A stretch of DNA of 64,000 nt from an uncultured Ruminococcus sp. (GCA_910579955.1 CAJTWE010000009.1:15889-79888); one strand, 5' to 3'; shown: positions 1 to 7,979, counted from the first letter of the stretch. Notes: generated by a model not told the origin, from the sequence alone. A program made the numbers and translations.

Positions 1-90
1 TGCTTTTCTGCACTCATCAGAGCATAGGCAGTAACGGTAATTTGCCGCTTCAAACTCTTTGCCACATACGGCACAATTCTTTTTGATCAT
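1..90 (-). CDS. small zinc-finger protein (partial, runs off left edge)
   Basis: An open frame starts with ATG at 90 and continues past base 1, giving 30 visible residues. Cysteines at residues 6, 9, 21, 23 and 27 form a CxxC...CxCxxxC pattern, consistent with a small zinc-binding protein. Its ATG overlaps the TGA of the upstream gene in an ATGA arrangement, so the two are translationally coupled in the prophage early operon. Function unknown; the C-terminus lies outside the window. Confidence 0.55.
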   Translation of the reverse strand, partial: MIKKNCAVCGKEFEAANYRYCLCSDECRKA

Positions 91-257
91 TTTATTTGTT
101 CCTCTTCTTTCAGCGATTCCTCAAGTGATCTGATAAGCAAGTCGCGTTCTTCTTTTGATAAGCTATTGATAAGATTATCAAGCTCAATATATTTTTCTAT
201 GACGTTCGCCACTCTATGAATTTTATCAAAGTCGCTTCCGCTAACCTTTATTTTCAT
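87..257 (-). CDS. small charged helical phage protein (56 aa)
   Basis: The frame begins MKIKVSGSDFDKIHRV and ends EESLKEEEQIK. It is rich in Glu, Lys and Leu and predicted helical by eye. It lies 11 bp after the replisome-organiser gene and its stop overlaps the next start codon, so it fits the same early operon. I do not recognise a family. Confidence 0.55.
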   Translation of the reverse strand: MKIKVSGSDFDKIHRVANVIEKYIELDNLINSLSKEERDLLIRSLEESLKEEEQIK

Positions 258-268
258 TTTTTAACCTC

Positions 269-1105
269 TCATTCATCAATGTTGTAAACAAGTTGTTTAT
301 AAGCATCTGCCATAGGGCTTTCAGGAATGGACTCAGATTTAGACTTAGGTTTAGATTTAAATTTACCCTCAGTATTCTGCCAGTGTATGACAGAAGTTTT
401 CAAATCAATAGGTACACCATTCTTATCCTTCCACCCACGAGAACTGTAGTAGTTATAAAACTTTTGAGCGTTCACACCACCGCCGATCTCTTCTATGCAA
501 GCTACAACTTCTTTAAACGTGGGGGTTGTGGAAACTGTTGAAAGATTTTCGGGTTGATTTCCACTAGTAAGTAAGTAAGTATCTTTACTTTCCTTTACTT
601 TACTTTCCTTTGTGTCATAGTTCTCAGATTTATTACCGTTTTTCCCAGAAAAACTTGCGTTAATCTCAGAATTAACTTTTTTAGAGCGCACTTTTATACA
701 GCCTAAGGTTTCTTCATTTTTTAAAACCCAAAGCTTTCCATCAACTTCGATATCTCTTTTTCCACCTTTTTTAGCTTCCTGATATCTTCGTTGGATAGAT
801 GCAGCAGTTAAAACCTTGACCGACTTAGCAAGTATATCATTAAACAACAGTGACCGGCTAAATAAGTAGTTTACAATCTGCCTTGTACCATTTTCTGAGA
901 TGCCCACAGCATCTGAAATATCTAAAATTAAATCTTCATCTAAATCTATATAGTATCCGTTTTGGTATATTACACACAGAAGATAAATATAGACCACAAT
1001 ACCGTTATTGTGAAACTTAGCATGAAGGCGCCTTATTTTTCTATTAAGGAAAAAACCAACATCAAAAGGAAAGTAATCAAGCCCGTCTTTCTTAGGTCTT
1101 GCCAT
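269..1105 (-). CDS. phage replisome organiser, Lin1244/Lin1753-type N-terminal domain
   Basis: The 278-residue protein starts MARPKKDGLDYFPFDVGFF, which matches the DUF4373 (Lin1244/Lin1753) domain of phage replication initiators; this domain covers about residues 1-110. A low-complexity Lys/Ser/Asn linker follows (about 140-190), then a C-terminal DnaD-like region containing YYSSRGWKDKNGVPI, typical of proteins that load helicase at a phage origin. The start has a good site, GAGGTGAAGTA before ATG. It lies in the minus-strand replication block with RecT and RusA. Assignment is from family resemblance; the DnaD part is less certain. Confidence 0.8.
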   Translation of the reverse strand: MARPKKDGLDYFPFDVGFFLNRKIRRLHAKFHNNGIVVYIYLLCVIYQNGYYIDLDEDLILDISDAVGISENGTRQIVNYLFSRSLLFNDILAKSVKVLTAASIQRRYQEAKKGGKRDIEVDGKLWVLKNEETLGCIKVRSKKVNSEINASFSGKNGNKSENYDTKESKVKESKDTYLLTSGNQPENLSTVSTTPTFKEVVACIEEIGGGVNAQKFYNYYSSRGWKDKNGVPIDLKTSVIHWQNTEGKFKSKPKSKSESIPESPMADAYKQLVYNIDE

Positions 1106-1183
1106 TACTTCACCTCATTCAGCCATTTTACATGGCTTTTTATTTAAGGCAAAATGCCTTTCACTAATAGTCTCTTATAGGGA

Positions 1184-1209
1184 AAACTTGAAGTATTTTC
1201 TTCAAGTTT
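1184..1209 (-). other. perfect 10-bp hairpin between MBL gene and replisome organiser
   Basis: AAACTTGAAG and its exact reverse complement flank a 6-base loop. It lies just after the MBL gene on the minus strand, but no U-tract follows, so it may be a processing or partial termination structure rather than a full terminator. The rest of the 125-bp spacer holds two smaller hairpins (around 1117-1160) and the ribosome binding site of the next gene. Confidence 0.4.
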
Positions 1210-1230
1210 CATGAGAAATTTACACTTTAT

Positions 1231-1917
1231 CTAACATACAAAAACCAATGTCCCTGTCAACGCCTGAACCTCACGCTTAAAGTATTCTGCGTCACTATTG
1301 CTATCACTCAGATGCAGTAGATATACCCTTTTAAGTTCGTTAAAATCATTTGCTTTGAGCATATCAAGCAAAGTTTCAAGGCTCATGTGAGATTCAATAA
1401 TACGGTTTTTCAAGACAGGATTCAAATTTTCATCCATCGTTTTTTTGCTGTAATTACATTCAGCCATAAGATAATTGATACCGACAAATCTATATTTTAA
1501 ATAGTATGTATCTGTAAAATACAGCAGCTTTTCACCCGTAACTTTACTTTTCACTACAAATCCTAAAGGCTCTGGTGCATCATGTTCCACGTCAAAAGGT
1601 AATATCACAAATGTTCCAACTGTAAACGACTGTAAAGGTTTCACAGCATGAAAGAAATACCCCGACAGATCACAAGCATCCATTGTGCCTTGACTTGTAA
1701 ATATAGGTATTCCACGACCTGCAATATCCTTAGCTGCTTTAATATGATCTCCGTGACAATGCGTGACCAGTACGCCGCTAATAACGTCAAGGCGAAAGTC
1801 AAGCCCTGACTGTATCCTTTTTAATGGAATACCGCAGTCAAGCAGCAGATCGGTTTCTCCGTCACTTATGCGGTAACAATTTCCGCTGCTGCCTGATGCT
1901 AAAACTTGTACCTCCAT
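1231..1917 (-). CDS. MBL-fold metallo-hydrolase
   Basis: The 228-residue protein begins MEVQVLASGSSGNCYRI and carries the metal-binding HCHGDH motif near residue 53, further His residues and a closing HLSDSN near the C-terminus. It belongs to the YycJ-like metallo-beta-lactamase superfamily. Such genes are common next to recT in phages of Firmicutes, where a nuclease role in recombination is suspected but, to my knowledge, not proven for this group. It starts 3 bp after the recT stop codon, so the two are coupled. Confidence 0.8.
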   Translation of the reverse strand: MEVQVLASGSSGNCYRISDGETDLLLDCGIPLKRIQSGLDFRLDVISGVLVTHCHGDHIKAAKDIAGRGIPIFTSQGTMDACDLSGYFFHAVKPLQSFTVGTFVILPFDVEHDAPEPLGFVVKSKVTGEKLLYFTDTYYLKYRFVGINYLMAECNYSKKTMDENLNPVLKNRIIESHMSLETLLDMLKANDFNELKRVYLLHLSDSNSDAEYFKREVQALTGTLVFVC

Positions 1918-1920
1918 GAT

Positions 1921-2727
1921 TTAAAAATCCGGTACAGGTGCAACTTCCTGCACTGCTTCCGGAGGAACGTCTATAACTTCTCCGGTTGTCGAATCAACGT
2001 CAATAACACTCTGATTTGCATTTTCAGTGATCTCATGCTTAACTCTTTCTGAAACATTGCGGTTCTGTTCACCAGCTGCATCATATTGTACAGCCTGCTG
2101 CATTTGTGTTGACATTACACCATAGCCACTGATCAGGCGGCGCAAACAAGTTTTCATTGCCATCTTATCAAACTCTTTGCTCCAGGGTGTGGCATCACTT
2201 CTTGTTTTAGAATAATCTTGTCTCCATTTTGTTACTTCATCTACTGTCATATACAGAATTTTTTCAAAGCCATTTATCAGCTGAAAATACGCAAAATATC
2301 CTACAACAGTATCACTTATGCGTTCTCCTGAAATATCAATCATACCGGAAAGCTTATCATAACCTTTGTATTCGCCCTCATAAACTATTCCGGCATTTAT
2401 AGTTTTGTACTGTCCGGTACGCTGTGCCAGCTGAATAAGTCCTTTGTATCCGATGATAAATGTAGGACGGTTATTGTAGGGAACAATATAGGCAAAGCCA
2501 AGAGATTTCACGATAGGCAGATCAAGCGATGCTGCTTTCAGGCATTCCATTACAACATCTCTTGGTTCACACTTCTGAAGATAATTATCGCCGGAGTATA
2601 AATCAAGTATGGAACTCCTGAAAGCTCCTGCTTTTTCCTTCAAGCTGTTTTTTATCTGCGCACATATAGAATTTTCATTCAGCACCAACTTAAGCTGATC
2701 TACCTTAGTAATTTGTGTGTTATTCAT
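1921..2727 (-). CDS. recT: RecT-family single-strand annealing protein
   Basis: The 268-residue protein shows the RecT core: CLKAASLDLPIVKSLGFAYI, GYKGLIQLAQRTGQYKTI, and TPWSKEFDKMAMKTCLRRLI. RecT proteins coat single-stranded DNA and promote annealing with a partner exonuclease. Here the gene directly follows an SMC-like ATPase (stop and start adjacent) and precedes an MBL-fold protein, so its nuclease partner is probably one of these rather than a RecE. Its C-terminal tail is acidic and disordered-looking. Family call is confident. Confidence 0.92.
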   Translation of the reverse strand: MNNTQITKVDQLKLVLNENSICAQIKNSLKEKAGAFRSSILDLYSGDNYLQKCEPRDVVMECLKAASLDLPIVKSLGFAYIVPYNNRPTFIIGYKGLIQLAQRTGQYKTINAGIVYEGEYKGYDKLSGMIDISGERISDTVVGYFAYFQLINGFEKILYMTVDEVTKWRQDYSKTRSDATPWSKEFDKMAMKTCLRRLISGYGVMSTQMQQAVQYDAAGEQNRNVSERVKHEITENANQSVIDVDSTTGEVIDVPPEAVQEVAPVPDF

Positions 2728-4668
2728 TTACATTTCCTCCACTCTTAAATTTTTATCATTTTCTGAAACTACAAGTCTTATGACCTGTAGTCCGGAATCA
2801 CAGAGATCAACAATGCTTTCAGCATTATCTACAAATACAGGCATACTCACTCCATAATGTTCTGAAAGAACTCTTATAATGTCAAGTCCTGCATTTATCT
2901 TAGAAGCATGATTTGCATATGCATATGGAATCAGCCCTGTACTGCATGGTACAAGTGTTTCACAGACTTCCTTTATACCGCCGTTTATCTGGGTTTCAAA
3001 CAACTTGAATTTTACGTTTCCGAACTTTTCGTTTATGCTGTCTGTAAGCATAGATACCTTTGTACGTATGAATTCCTCACATAGTGAAATTGATTTACTT
3101 TGACGTTCATATTCATGGCTTAACTGCTTCATTTCAGATTCAAGCTCAGATATACGTGCTTTTTGTACTTTCGCCTGTTCTGCTGCTGCCTTTTGCTTTA
3201 AAACCATATCAATGCTGCTTTCTATTCCATCAAGATCGCATTGTAGTTTACTTGTGATGTTATTTCTGAGCTGTCTGGTTTCGTGCATTGAAGCAGATGC
3301 AGAATCACGTTTTGCCAAAAGCTTTCTATATTCTTCTGTTTCACTAAATGGTTTTGGTTGTATAAGACCTGCATTCAGTTTTTCGATTTTTTCAGTTATC
3401 TCATTGATTTTTTCAGACTGCAAACCTGAATCTTCTTCATCTCGCTGAATCTTATCTTTAAGTTCTGCGATCATTTCTTTTGAACATGTTTCCTTACCAC
3501 GCTTTAAGATCTCTTCGAGTTTTTTACCTTTTTCTATGAGAAAATTTCTTCGTGATTCTTCGATTTGCTCTTCCGGAATGGTTTGTCCACAGGTAGGGCA
3601 AATAGTATCACCATTCCATTTGGCGTTGCATTCAGAATTATATTTATCAAGTATTTCTTGACGCTTTCGATTCAATTCTTCAAGTTCCTGCTTGAATCTT
3701 ATCACGTTCATATCAGCTCTCAAACGTGTATCAATAGCTATCTGCTTTTCGCACATCAGGTCTTGAATTTGTTTTTCTGTTTCTTTATTGGATTCAGCCC
3801 ACTGTGCTTTGTAATTTTTTTCTGCATCGAGCAATTCTATCTGAACAGCTGCTAAGGCTGCCTGTGATTCCGCAAGCATAGCATTATCATCAGCCGCCAT
3901 GCGTTTTAAAATATCATCTTTTTGACCGCCCAATACTCGCAGCTCTTTTTCAAAGTCTCTTTCTACAATGTCAGGAATTGCTTTCTCAGCTTCGTCTATT
4001 CTTGCTGGAACAAGCTGTAGATTTCGATTTATTTCAGTTAGCCTTGATTTTGAGATTTTTAAAAGTTCTTGTACGCTTCTTTTGCTGCCATCCTCTTTTT
4101 CAAGCAGTTCTGTAAGCTCACACAAAAACGGAGCGGATGAAATAACATCGGAATCACTTATATCCCCGGTAACTTCAAGCAATGTTTTTCGTCTTTTATC
4201 AGGCGAAAGAAGATCAGAGAAATATGTAGCAGAACAAAGCATTGTTAGAATTTCAGGGGCTGCAATTTCTGTTATTTTATCAATATATTCACTTTCTTTG
4301 ACTGGTACACTATCAATGAAATGCTCTTTTTTATGCCCTGAAAATACGGCTTCGACTGAACCTCGCTTTTTCTTCCATACCTCCGAAAATGTTCTTTTCA
4401 ATGTTGTAGTACAACCGTTTTCCAGCTGATATGTACCCTCTACAGAAGTTTCCAAACCATGAGAATAATCACTGTCAGTTTTAGGTTTGGGCGTAAAATT
4501 TTTTGTACCAACGCTGTCACTGCCAAACAAAAGCCAATGTTGAGCATCGGCAAGCGTGGTTTTTCCTGTACCGTTATCACCATAAACAGTAACCGACTTA
4601 CCGTTAGGACTGATTTCAAAGTTTCTTATTCCTTTGAAGTTGTTTAAGGTCAATTTTAAAAGTTTCAT
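2728..4668 (-). CDS. SMC/Rad50-like AAA ATPase of phage recombination module
   Basis: The start is set at MKLLKLTLNNFKGIRNF (646 aa), the usual N-terminus of RecF/SbcC-type ATPases; an upstream in-frame start adds eight atypical residues. Walker A GDNGTGKTT lies at residues 30-38. Long coiled coils flank a CPTC zinc-hook-like motif near residues 356-360, as in Rad50. The C-terminus has a Walker B-like PVFVDNAESIVD. It resembles DNA-end-processing ATPases that work with an Mre11-type nuclease; no Mre11 is visible, so the neighbouring MBL protein is a possible partner (inference). Confidence 0.85.
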   Translation of the reverse strand: MKLLKLTLNNFKGIRNFEISPNGKSVTVYGDNGTGKTTLADAQHWLLFGSDSVGTKNFTPKPKTDSDYSHGLETSVEGTYQLENGCTTTLKRTFSEVWKKKRGSVEAVFSGHKKEHFIDSVPVKESEYIDKITEIAAPEILTMLCSATYFSDLLSPDKRRKTLLEVTGDISDSDVISSAPFLCELTELLEKEDGSKRSVQELLKISKSRLTEINRNLQLVPARIDEAEKAIPDIVERDFEKELRVLGGQKDDILKRMAADDNAMLAESQAALAAVQIELLDAEKNYKAQWAESNKETEKQIQDLMCEKQIAIDTRLRADMNVIRFKQELEELNRKRQEILDKYNSECNAKWNGDTICPTCGQTIPEEQIEESRRNFLIEKGKKLEEILKRGKETCSKEMIAELKDKIQRDEEDSGLQSEKINEITEKIEKLNAGLIQPKPFSETEEYRKLLAKRDSASASMHETRQLRNNITSKLQCDLDGIESSIDMVLKQKAAAEQAKVQKARISELESEMKQLSHEYERQSKSISLCEEFIRTKVSMLTDSINEKFGNVKFKLFETQINGGIKEVCETLVPCSTGLIPYAYANHASKINAGLDIIRVLSEHYGVSMPVFVDNAESIVDLCDSGLQVIRLVVSENDKNLRVEEM

Positions 4669-4698
4669 TTGATATTTGTCACTCCTCCGCAAACATAC

Positions 4699-5046
4699 TC
4701 ATTTGAGCACCTTCAATTTTTTAGTACGAAAGCATTCATTGATCGTATCATATTCGACCATATATCCGTTAGGAGTATAGCCTTTAGTCTCTGATTTTGA
4801 CTGTATGGTAGACGTTATCTTATACGCAATTTTAAGAGAATCCACAGTAGTAGAACGATCGCTCATATATGTATCTACAGCCGGGACGTATTCTTCTCTT
4901 TTGAAAACATCAAGTTTTAGTGTTATCACTGCATCTTTAGCGGAACGCTTTTCCATTTCCATCATTATGTGTTGTAGTACGGCATTCAGCTCTGAACGCA
5001 TAGTATTAAAAATTTCATTATCGATACTAAGTAGATTTGTGTTCAT
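4699..5046 (-). CDS. hypothetical phage protein (115 aa)
   Basis: The start at MNTNLLSIDNEIFNTMRS is favoured by an AGGAGGAATTTTAAA site before the ATG; a longer frame would overlap rusA. The N-terminal half is helical and the centre contains KDAVITLKLDVFKREEY, which looks like alternating beta strands. No cysteine motif, signal peptide or membrane segment. It sits between rusA and the SMC-like ATPase, so it probably belongs to the replication/recombination module. Family not recognised. Confidence 0.65.
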   Translation of the reverse strand: MNTNLLSIDNEIFNTMRSELNAVLQHIMMEMEKRSAKDAVITLKLDVFKREEYVPAVDTYMSDRSTTVDSLKIAYKITSTIQSKSETKGYTPNGYMVEYDTINECFRTKKLKVLK

Positions 5047-5047
5047 T

Positions 5048-5482
5048 TTAAAATTCCTCCTGATCAATACTTGTAATTTTGACTTTGACACACGGTGTAT
5101 CACTGTAAAACTTTCTTGCAACAGAATCAACAATCTGCTTGTCATCTTTATATGCAATTCCGTTAAGTGCATCTGCCACTATTTTAATAATGTTGTCTAC
5201 ATCAGGTTTTTTAGCCGGTCGAATAATGTTTTTCCGCATACGCTCTGCATCCTCTTTATTCGCACTTTTAGGAATTTTAAAGTATGCTAAAATTTTTATA
5301 TCCACATATTCGTTGTCATCAACTCTAACATTTCCACATTGCCGCAAGTATTCATTAGCAACGGTTTCTTCATATAGCCTTGTCCCTTTAGGTGTATAGT
5401 GTATTACTCTTCCACTCTGAGTAGAAGTTTTATGACGTCCTTTCCCTTTAGGTTCTCCGGGTATTGTAAATTCTGCTTTCAT
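5048..5482 (-). CDS. rusA: RusA-family Holliday junction resolvase
   Basis: The 144-residue protein starts MKAEFTIPGEPKGKGRHK and has the RusA signature KPDVDNIIKIVADALNGIAYKDDKQI, with the Asp residues that bind magnesium (around residues 93-116). RusA enzymes are dimeric endonucleases that cut four-way junctions made during phage recombination. Its start lies inside the 3' end of the preceding PAPS-reductase-like gene (35-bp overlap). Confidence 0.9.
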   Translation of the reverse strand: MKAEFTIPGEPKGKGRHKTSTQSGRVIHYTPKGTRLYEETVANEYLRQCGNVRVDDNEYVDIKILAYFKIPKSANKEDAERMRKNIIRPAKKPDVDNIIKIVADALNGIAYKDDKQIVDSVARKFYSDTPCVKVKITSIDQEEF

Positions 5483-6260
5483 ACTCTTGACATTTCTCCT
5501 CAAAAAAAGACATTTGATTCGCACACATATCCTGTATTAAAAGATATGCGTCTACCTCTTTTTCAACCTGTTCAAAAGTTTTTGCATATCTAAAACCTTT
5601 TGATACTAAATTTTTCTCTTCTGACATTTTTTTAAGTTCTGACCATAAATCATAATATTGCGCTTTCAGTATTGCAAACTGCTCAATATTCTGATTCGGG
5701 CAAAACCAGCAGCCGCCACGATTCCTGTTTTTATAAGTTGGAGACAAAAGATCATGTTCTTTGCATAAATCGTATGCCATCTGCTCAGTATAGCCATATT
5801 CAGCAAGCAAAGAGCGTTTACCGGATTTTAGTCGTTGCAATCTCTCAGATTCATCAGCGGCAATTCCAACTATGTATGTGGCATTCGTAAACTGTGCATG
5901 ATATTTATGCAATGGTCGCATTTTTAACCTATCATTTCCAGCACACATACCGCCAAGAAAAAATCCACGGTATTTTCCGTTACGTTCTGGTATTTTCGAC
6001 TTTGAAATTACGTGATAAAATTCTTGAAAATAATCACTTTCACTATGAATTACATCTACTACATAGCCCCAACTCTCAAACTTAGGAATTGCAATGTTTT
6101 TCACAAAATCAATATGTTCTGGTAGTTCCCCTGAAATATTTCTCTTATGGTCAAACATAACCTCCACAAATACAATTCTGGATTTTGGAAGTCCGTGCAT
6201 ATGTTCTAATATGATGCTTGCCGTGCTGTCTTTTCCACCGCTCCATGATTGTATTGTCAC
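5448..6260 (-). CDS. PAPS-reductase-like PP-loop ATPase (phage)
   Basis: The 270-residue protein opens with TIQSWSGGKDSTASIILEH, whose SGGKDS is the ATP-pyrophosphatase P-loop. A C-terminal GGCWFCPNQN supplies a CxxC metal or Fe-S motif. The family includes phosphoadenosine phosphosulfate reductases and DndC-type enzymes, and related stand-alone genes are common in phages with unknown substrate. The likely start is GTG at 6260, with AAAGGA about 11 bases upstream. The role could be nucleic acid sulfur modification or a metabolic one; the sequence does not decide. Confidence 0.75.
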   Translation of the reverse strand: MTIQSWSGGKDSTASIILEHMHGLPKSRIVFVEVMFDHKRNISGELPEHIDFVKNIAIPKFESWGYVVDVIHSESDYFQEFYHVISKSKIPERNGKYRGFFLGGMCAGNDRLKMRPLHKYHAQFTNATYIVGIAADESERLQRLKSGKRSLLAEYGYTEQMAYDLCKEHDLLSPTYKNRNRGGCWFCPNQNIEQFAILKAQYYDLWSELKKMSEEKNLVSKGFRYAKTFEQVEKEVDAYLLIQDMCANQMSFFEEKCQEYESRIYNTRRT

Positions 6261-6323
6261 GTACTTGACATTCCTTTCTACTTATGTTAAAATAAGCTTG
6301 TAAATATTTTTCTTAGTCCCTCG

Positions 6324-6521
6324 CTATCGGCTTCCTCCGATGCGGGGGATTTTATTTTCAAAGTGTTTTGATATATTCAACTTAACGATCCTTTTTACTG
6401 CTTGCCCAATATGATTATCTTCATAATTATTAATATAATCTATTAGATCTGCTTCACTTTTGCCAGCAAGTAATAGGTCATATGTATCGTATATCATTTT
6501 ACGTTCCAGATCATTCGGCAT
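6324..6521 (-). CDS. small phage protein (65 aa)
   Basis: The frame starts MPNDLERKMIYDTYDLLLAG. Its ATG overlaps the end of the preceding small membrane-protein gene, which fits translational coupling; longer in-frame starts at GTG 6587 or ATG 6557 would run through that gene and lack well-spaced ribosome binding sites. The sequence is mainly helical, with a basic C-terminus. No family recognised. Confidence 0.5.
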   Translation of the reverse strand: MPNDLERKMIYDTYDLLLAGKSEADLIDYINNYEDNHIGQAVKRIVKLNISKHFENKIPRIGGSR

Positions 6522-6648
6522 GATCTTTGTACTCGTCCCGCTCACATTCAAGCTCATATCCCTCCTCGCCGTTGTAATAGAAATCACTGTGTCGTATCAT
6601 TTTCCAAATTGCTAATAGGAAAATAGCTGTGATTATTAGCATAGCCAT
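6511..6648 (-). CDS. small membrane protein (45 aa)
   Basis: The frame MAMLIITAIFLLAIWKMIRH is preceded by GGAGGTGAAGCAA, a strong ribosome binding site. Residues 2-17 form a single transmembrane helix; the remaining 28 residues are acidic and Tyr-rich. Too short for standard ORF calling, but the start site and overlap with the next gene support it. Function unknown. Confidence 0.55.
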   Translation of the reverse strand: MAMLIITAIFLLAIWKMIRHSDFYYNGEEGYELECERDEYKDHAE

Positions 6649-6684
6649 TTGCTTCACCTCCGTTATTTTGAACGTCCTTATATT

Positions 6685-6903
6685 TCATGTTATGACATAT
6701 AAGTTTTTACCGCTCCAATCTTCGTCAGGAAAAACGAGTTCAAAACAAGCCTTTGCGATCTTAGCATTGAGTTCTTCTTCTTCTTCTGGTGTATGATCAG
6801 GTATCCACATTACAGCAGTAGATCCATTTTTAAAGCGTAATACCTGTTTTTCATATTTGCCACAGTGTTCTTTCAGAATAATCTCATGTTCTGGTAGTTC
6901 CAT
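6685..6903 (-). CDS. hypothetical phage protein (72 aa)
   Basis: Start chosen at MELPEHEIILKEHCGKYEK because GAGGTGATTTTA precedes this ATG. The body has alternating strands (KQVLRFKNGSTAVMWIPD) and an acidic patch DHTPEEEEEL. It looks like a small soluble early protein. Family not recognised. Confidence 0.55.
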   Translation of the reverse strand: MELPEHEIILKEHCGKYEKQVLRFKNGSTAVMWIPDHTPEEEEELNAKIAKACFELVFPDEDWSGKNLYVIT

Positions 6904-6980
6904 TAAAATCACCTCATTTCATTTTATGCGGCTTTCACTTGTCCTGATTTCATTTTAACTAATGTGCTGTTTAAAGTCAC

Positions 6981-7059
6981 TGGTGGGACAGGCAGGACTT
7001 GAACCTGCGACAATACAAACAGGGATTTTGTATACTCTTGCCATCTGAGTTACTGTCCC
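6981..7059 (-). tRNA. prophage tRNA or tRNA-like RNA with enlarged anticodon loop, CCA encoded
   Basis: The minus strand folds into a cloverleaf: 7-bp acceptor GGGACAG/CTGTCCC with discriminator A and genomic CCA; 4-bp D stem ACTC/GAGT with GG in the loop; T stem GCAGG/CCTGC with loop TTCAAGT; 5-base variable loop. The anticodon stem TACAA/TTGTA closes a 9-base loop AATCCCTGT instead of 7. If an extra A-T pair extends the stem, the central triplet is CCC (glycine) after U33, but base 37 would be U, which is atypical. So amino acid identity is undetermined. It lies in the prophage early region between a lipoprotein and a small ORF. Confidence 0.75.
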
Positions 7060-7063
7060 ATGT

Positions 7064-7153
7064 TGCAGCTGTCGAACCGTAACAGCTGCATATCTCTACT
7101 ACAAAAAAGGGTGTCTGCCTGTTTGTCAGGCTGGGTCTGGATACGCTCCAGAC
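7064..7153 (-). terminator. hairpin cluster downstream of phage lipoprotein gene
   Basis: Reading the minus strand, the end of the lipoprotein gene is followed by hairpins GTCTGGA/TCCAGAC (7135-7153) and GCCTG/CAGGC (7117-7131), then CCCTTTTTTG, which makes a plausible intrinsic terminator. A third perfect 9-bp hairpin TGCAGCTGT/ACAGCTGCA (7064-7090) follows just before the tRNA and could aid tRNA processing. Functions are inferred from structure only. Confidence 0.5.
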
Positions 7154-7162
7154 GGGCGATAT

Positions 7163-7558
7163 TTAATCATTTGATGTGAATGTAATCGGCTGAATCATTT
7201 CCGGAAGGAAATTGATTTCATAATGATACGGGTCAACATGTGCGCCACTTATATCTTCAACCGTATAAATTGTCCATTCATTTAAATATACATAGTCGAC
7301 TTTGTATGTATTTTCGCCTGTTTCAAGTGTGATTACTAATTCATTACTGCCGTTATTTGACAATGAAAAATATCCAATCAATTCAAGAATTGGCTTGTCA
7401 GTTCTGGCATTGATAACAGATAATCTTCGTTCCACGTTGAAATAATCCGCCTCTTTCTGTACATTGTGCCTTACACGATCAGCCTCACGGCATCCAGTAA
7501 AAGCTATGGTGATTGCTGCTAATGCGGTCACCATTGCCACTACTTTTCTTGTTTTCAT
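7163..7558 (-). CDS. prophage-encoded lipoprotein
   Basis: The 131-residue protein has an N-terminal signal, KTRKVVAMVTALAAITIAFTGC, with lipobox FTGC (Cys22). The mature part is beta-rich (YFSLSNNGSNELVITLETG, YKVDYVYLNEWTIYTVEDI), suggesting a beta sandwich. Ribosome binding site GGAGGTAATAA is strong. Lipoproteins expressed from prophage early or lysogeny regions often block superinfection, but no specific exclusion family is recognised here, so that role is only a hypothesis. Confidence 0.7.
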   Translation of the reverse strand: MKTRKVVAMVTALAAITIAFTGCREADRVRHNVQKEADYFNVERRLSVINARTDKPILELIGYFSLSNNGSNELVITLETGENTYKVDYVYLNEWTIYTVEDISGAHVDPYHYEINFLPEMIQPITFTSND

Positions 7559-7594
7559 TGTTATTACCTCCTAAATTTTATTACCCTTTCGGGT

Positions 7595-7643
7595 TGGTGA
7601 GCTGCTGCGGATTTGCACCGCATATAAGTACTGCACGCAGCCC
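7595..7643 (-). other. tRNA-like minihelix (acceptor plus T-arm only)
   Basis: The minus strand reads a 7-bp acceptor-like stem GGGCTGC/GCAGCTC (one G-U), a 14-base linker, a 5-bp T-arm TGCGG/CCGCA with loop TGCAAAT, then A and CCA. D and anticodon arms are absent. An 8-bp hairpin TTTGCAGC/GCTGCAAA (7647-7672) lies just upstream. It sits in the leader of the lipoprotein gene. It may be a decayed tRNA, a tRNA-mimicking RNA, or chance. Confidence 0.4.
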
Positions 7644-7688
7644 ATATTTGCAGCCTACATTTCAGCTGCAAACTTTAAGGAGAGATAG

Positions 7689-7886
7689 TTAAATTGCTTC
7701 ATACTTTTCTGTAATTGGATTCCACTTTTCAATTTTGGTGTCTTTAAACACTGATTCTAGCCAACCAGAATCTGCATAAGCATTAAGTATAGCCTTATAT
7801 TGCTCACAGGCGGACTTAAAATCGTTGAATCTATAAACAAGTGCACGACCGCCTTTTCTTGTTGATGTTACGATGTATTTTTTCAT
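7689..7886 (-). CDS. hypothetical phage protein (65 aa)
   Basis: Start chosen at MKKYIVTSTRKGGRALVYRF, with AGAAAGGATAGTCAAA upstream. A basic beta-like N-terminus is followed by a helix (FKSACEQYKAILNAYADSG) and an aromatic C-terminal segment. It resembles small single-domain phage early proteins; no family recognised. A hairpin GTGCGG/CCGCAC lies upstream, near 7928-7950. Confidence 0.55.
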   Translation of the reverse strand: MKKYIVTSTRKGGRALVYRFNDFKSACEQYKAILNAYADSGWLESVFKDTKIEKWNPITEKYEAI

Positions 7887-7979
7887 TTTGACTATCCTTT
7901 CTGATCGATCATTTATTTTCTTACTGGGTGCGGATAACACTCCGCACGGGCGGCTGTCTTAGGGTTTAGTGCATTGGTG

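Noticed and set aside
293..541. Plus-strand ORF opposite the replisome-organiser gene
   Set aside because: Shadow frame on the opposite strand of a well-supported gene; no ribosome binding site and low-complexity Arg/Phe composition.
3968..4429. 153-codon plus-strand ORF opposite the SMC-like ATPase
   Set aside because: Ser-rich antisense shadow of coiled-coil coding sequence; no start signal.
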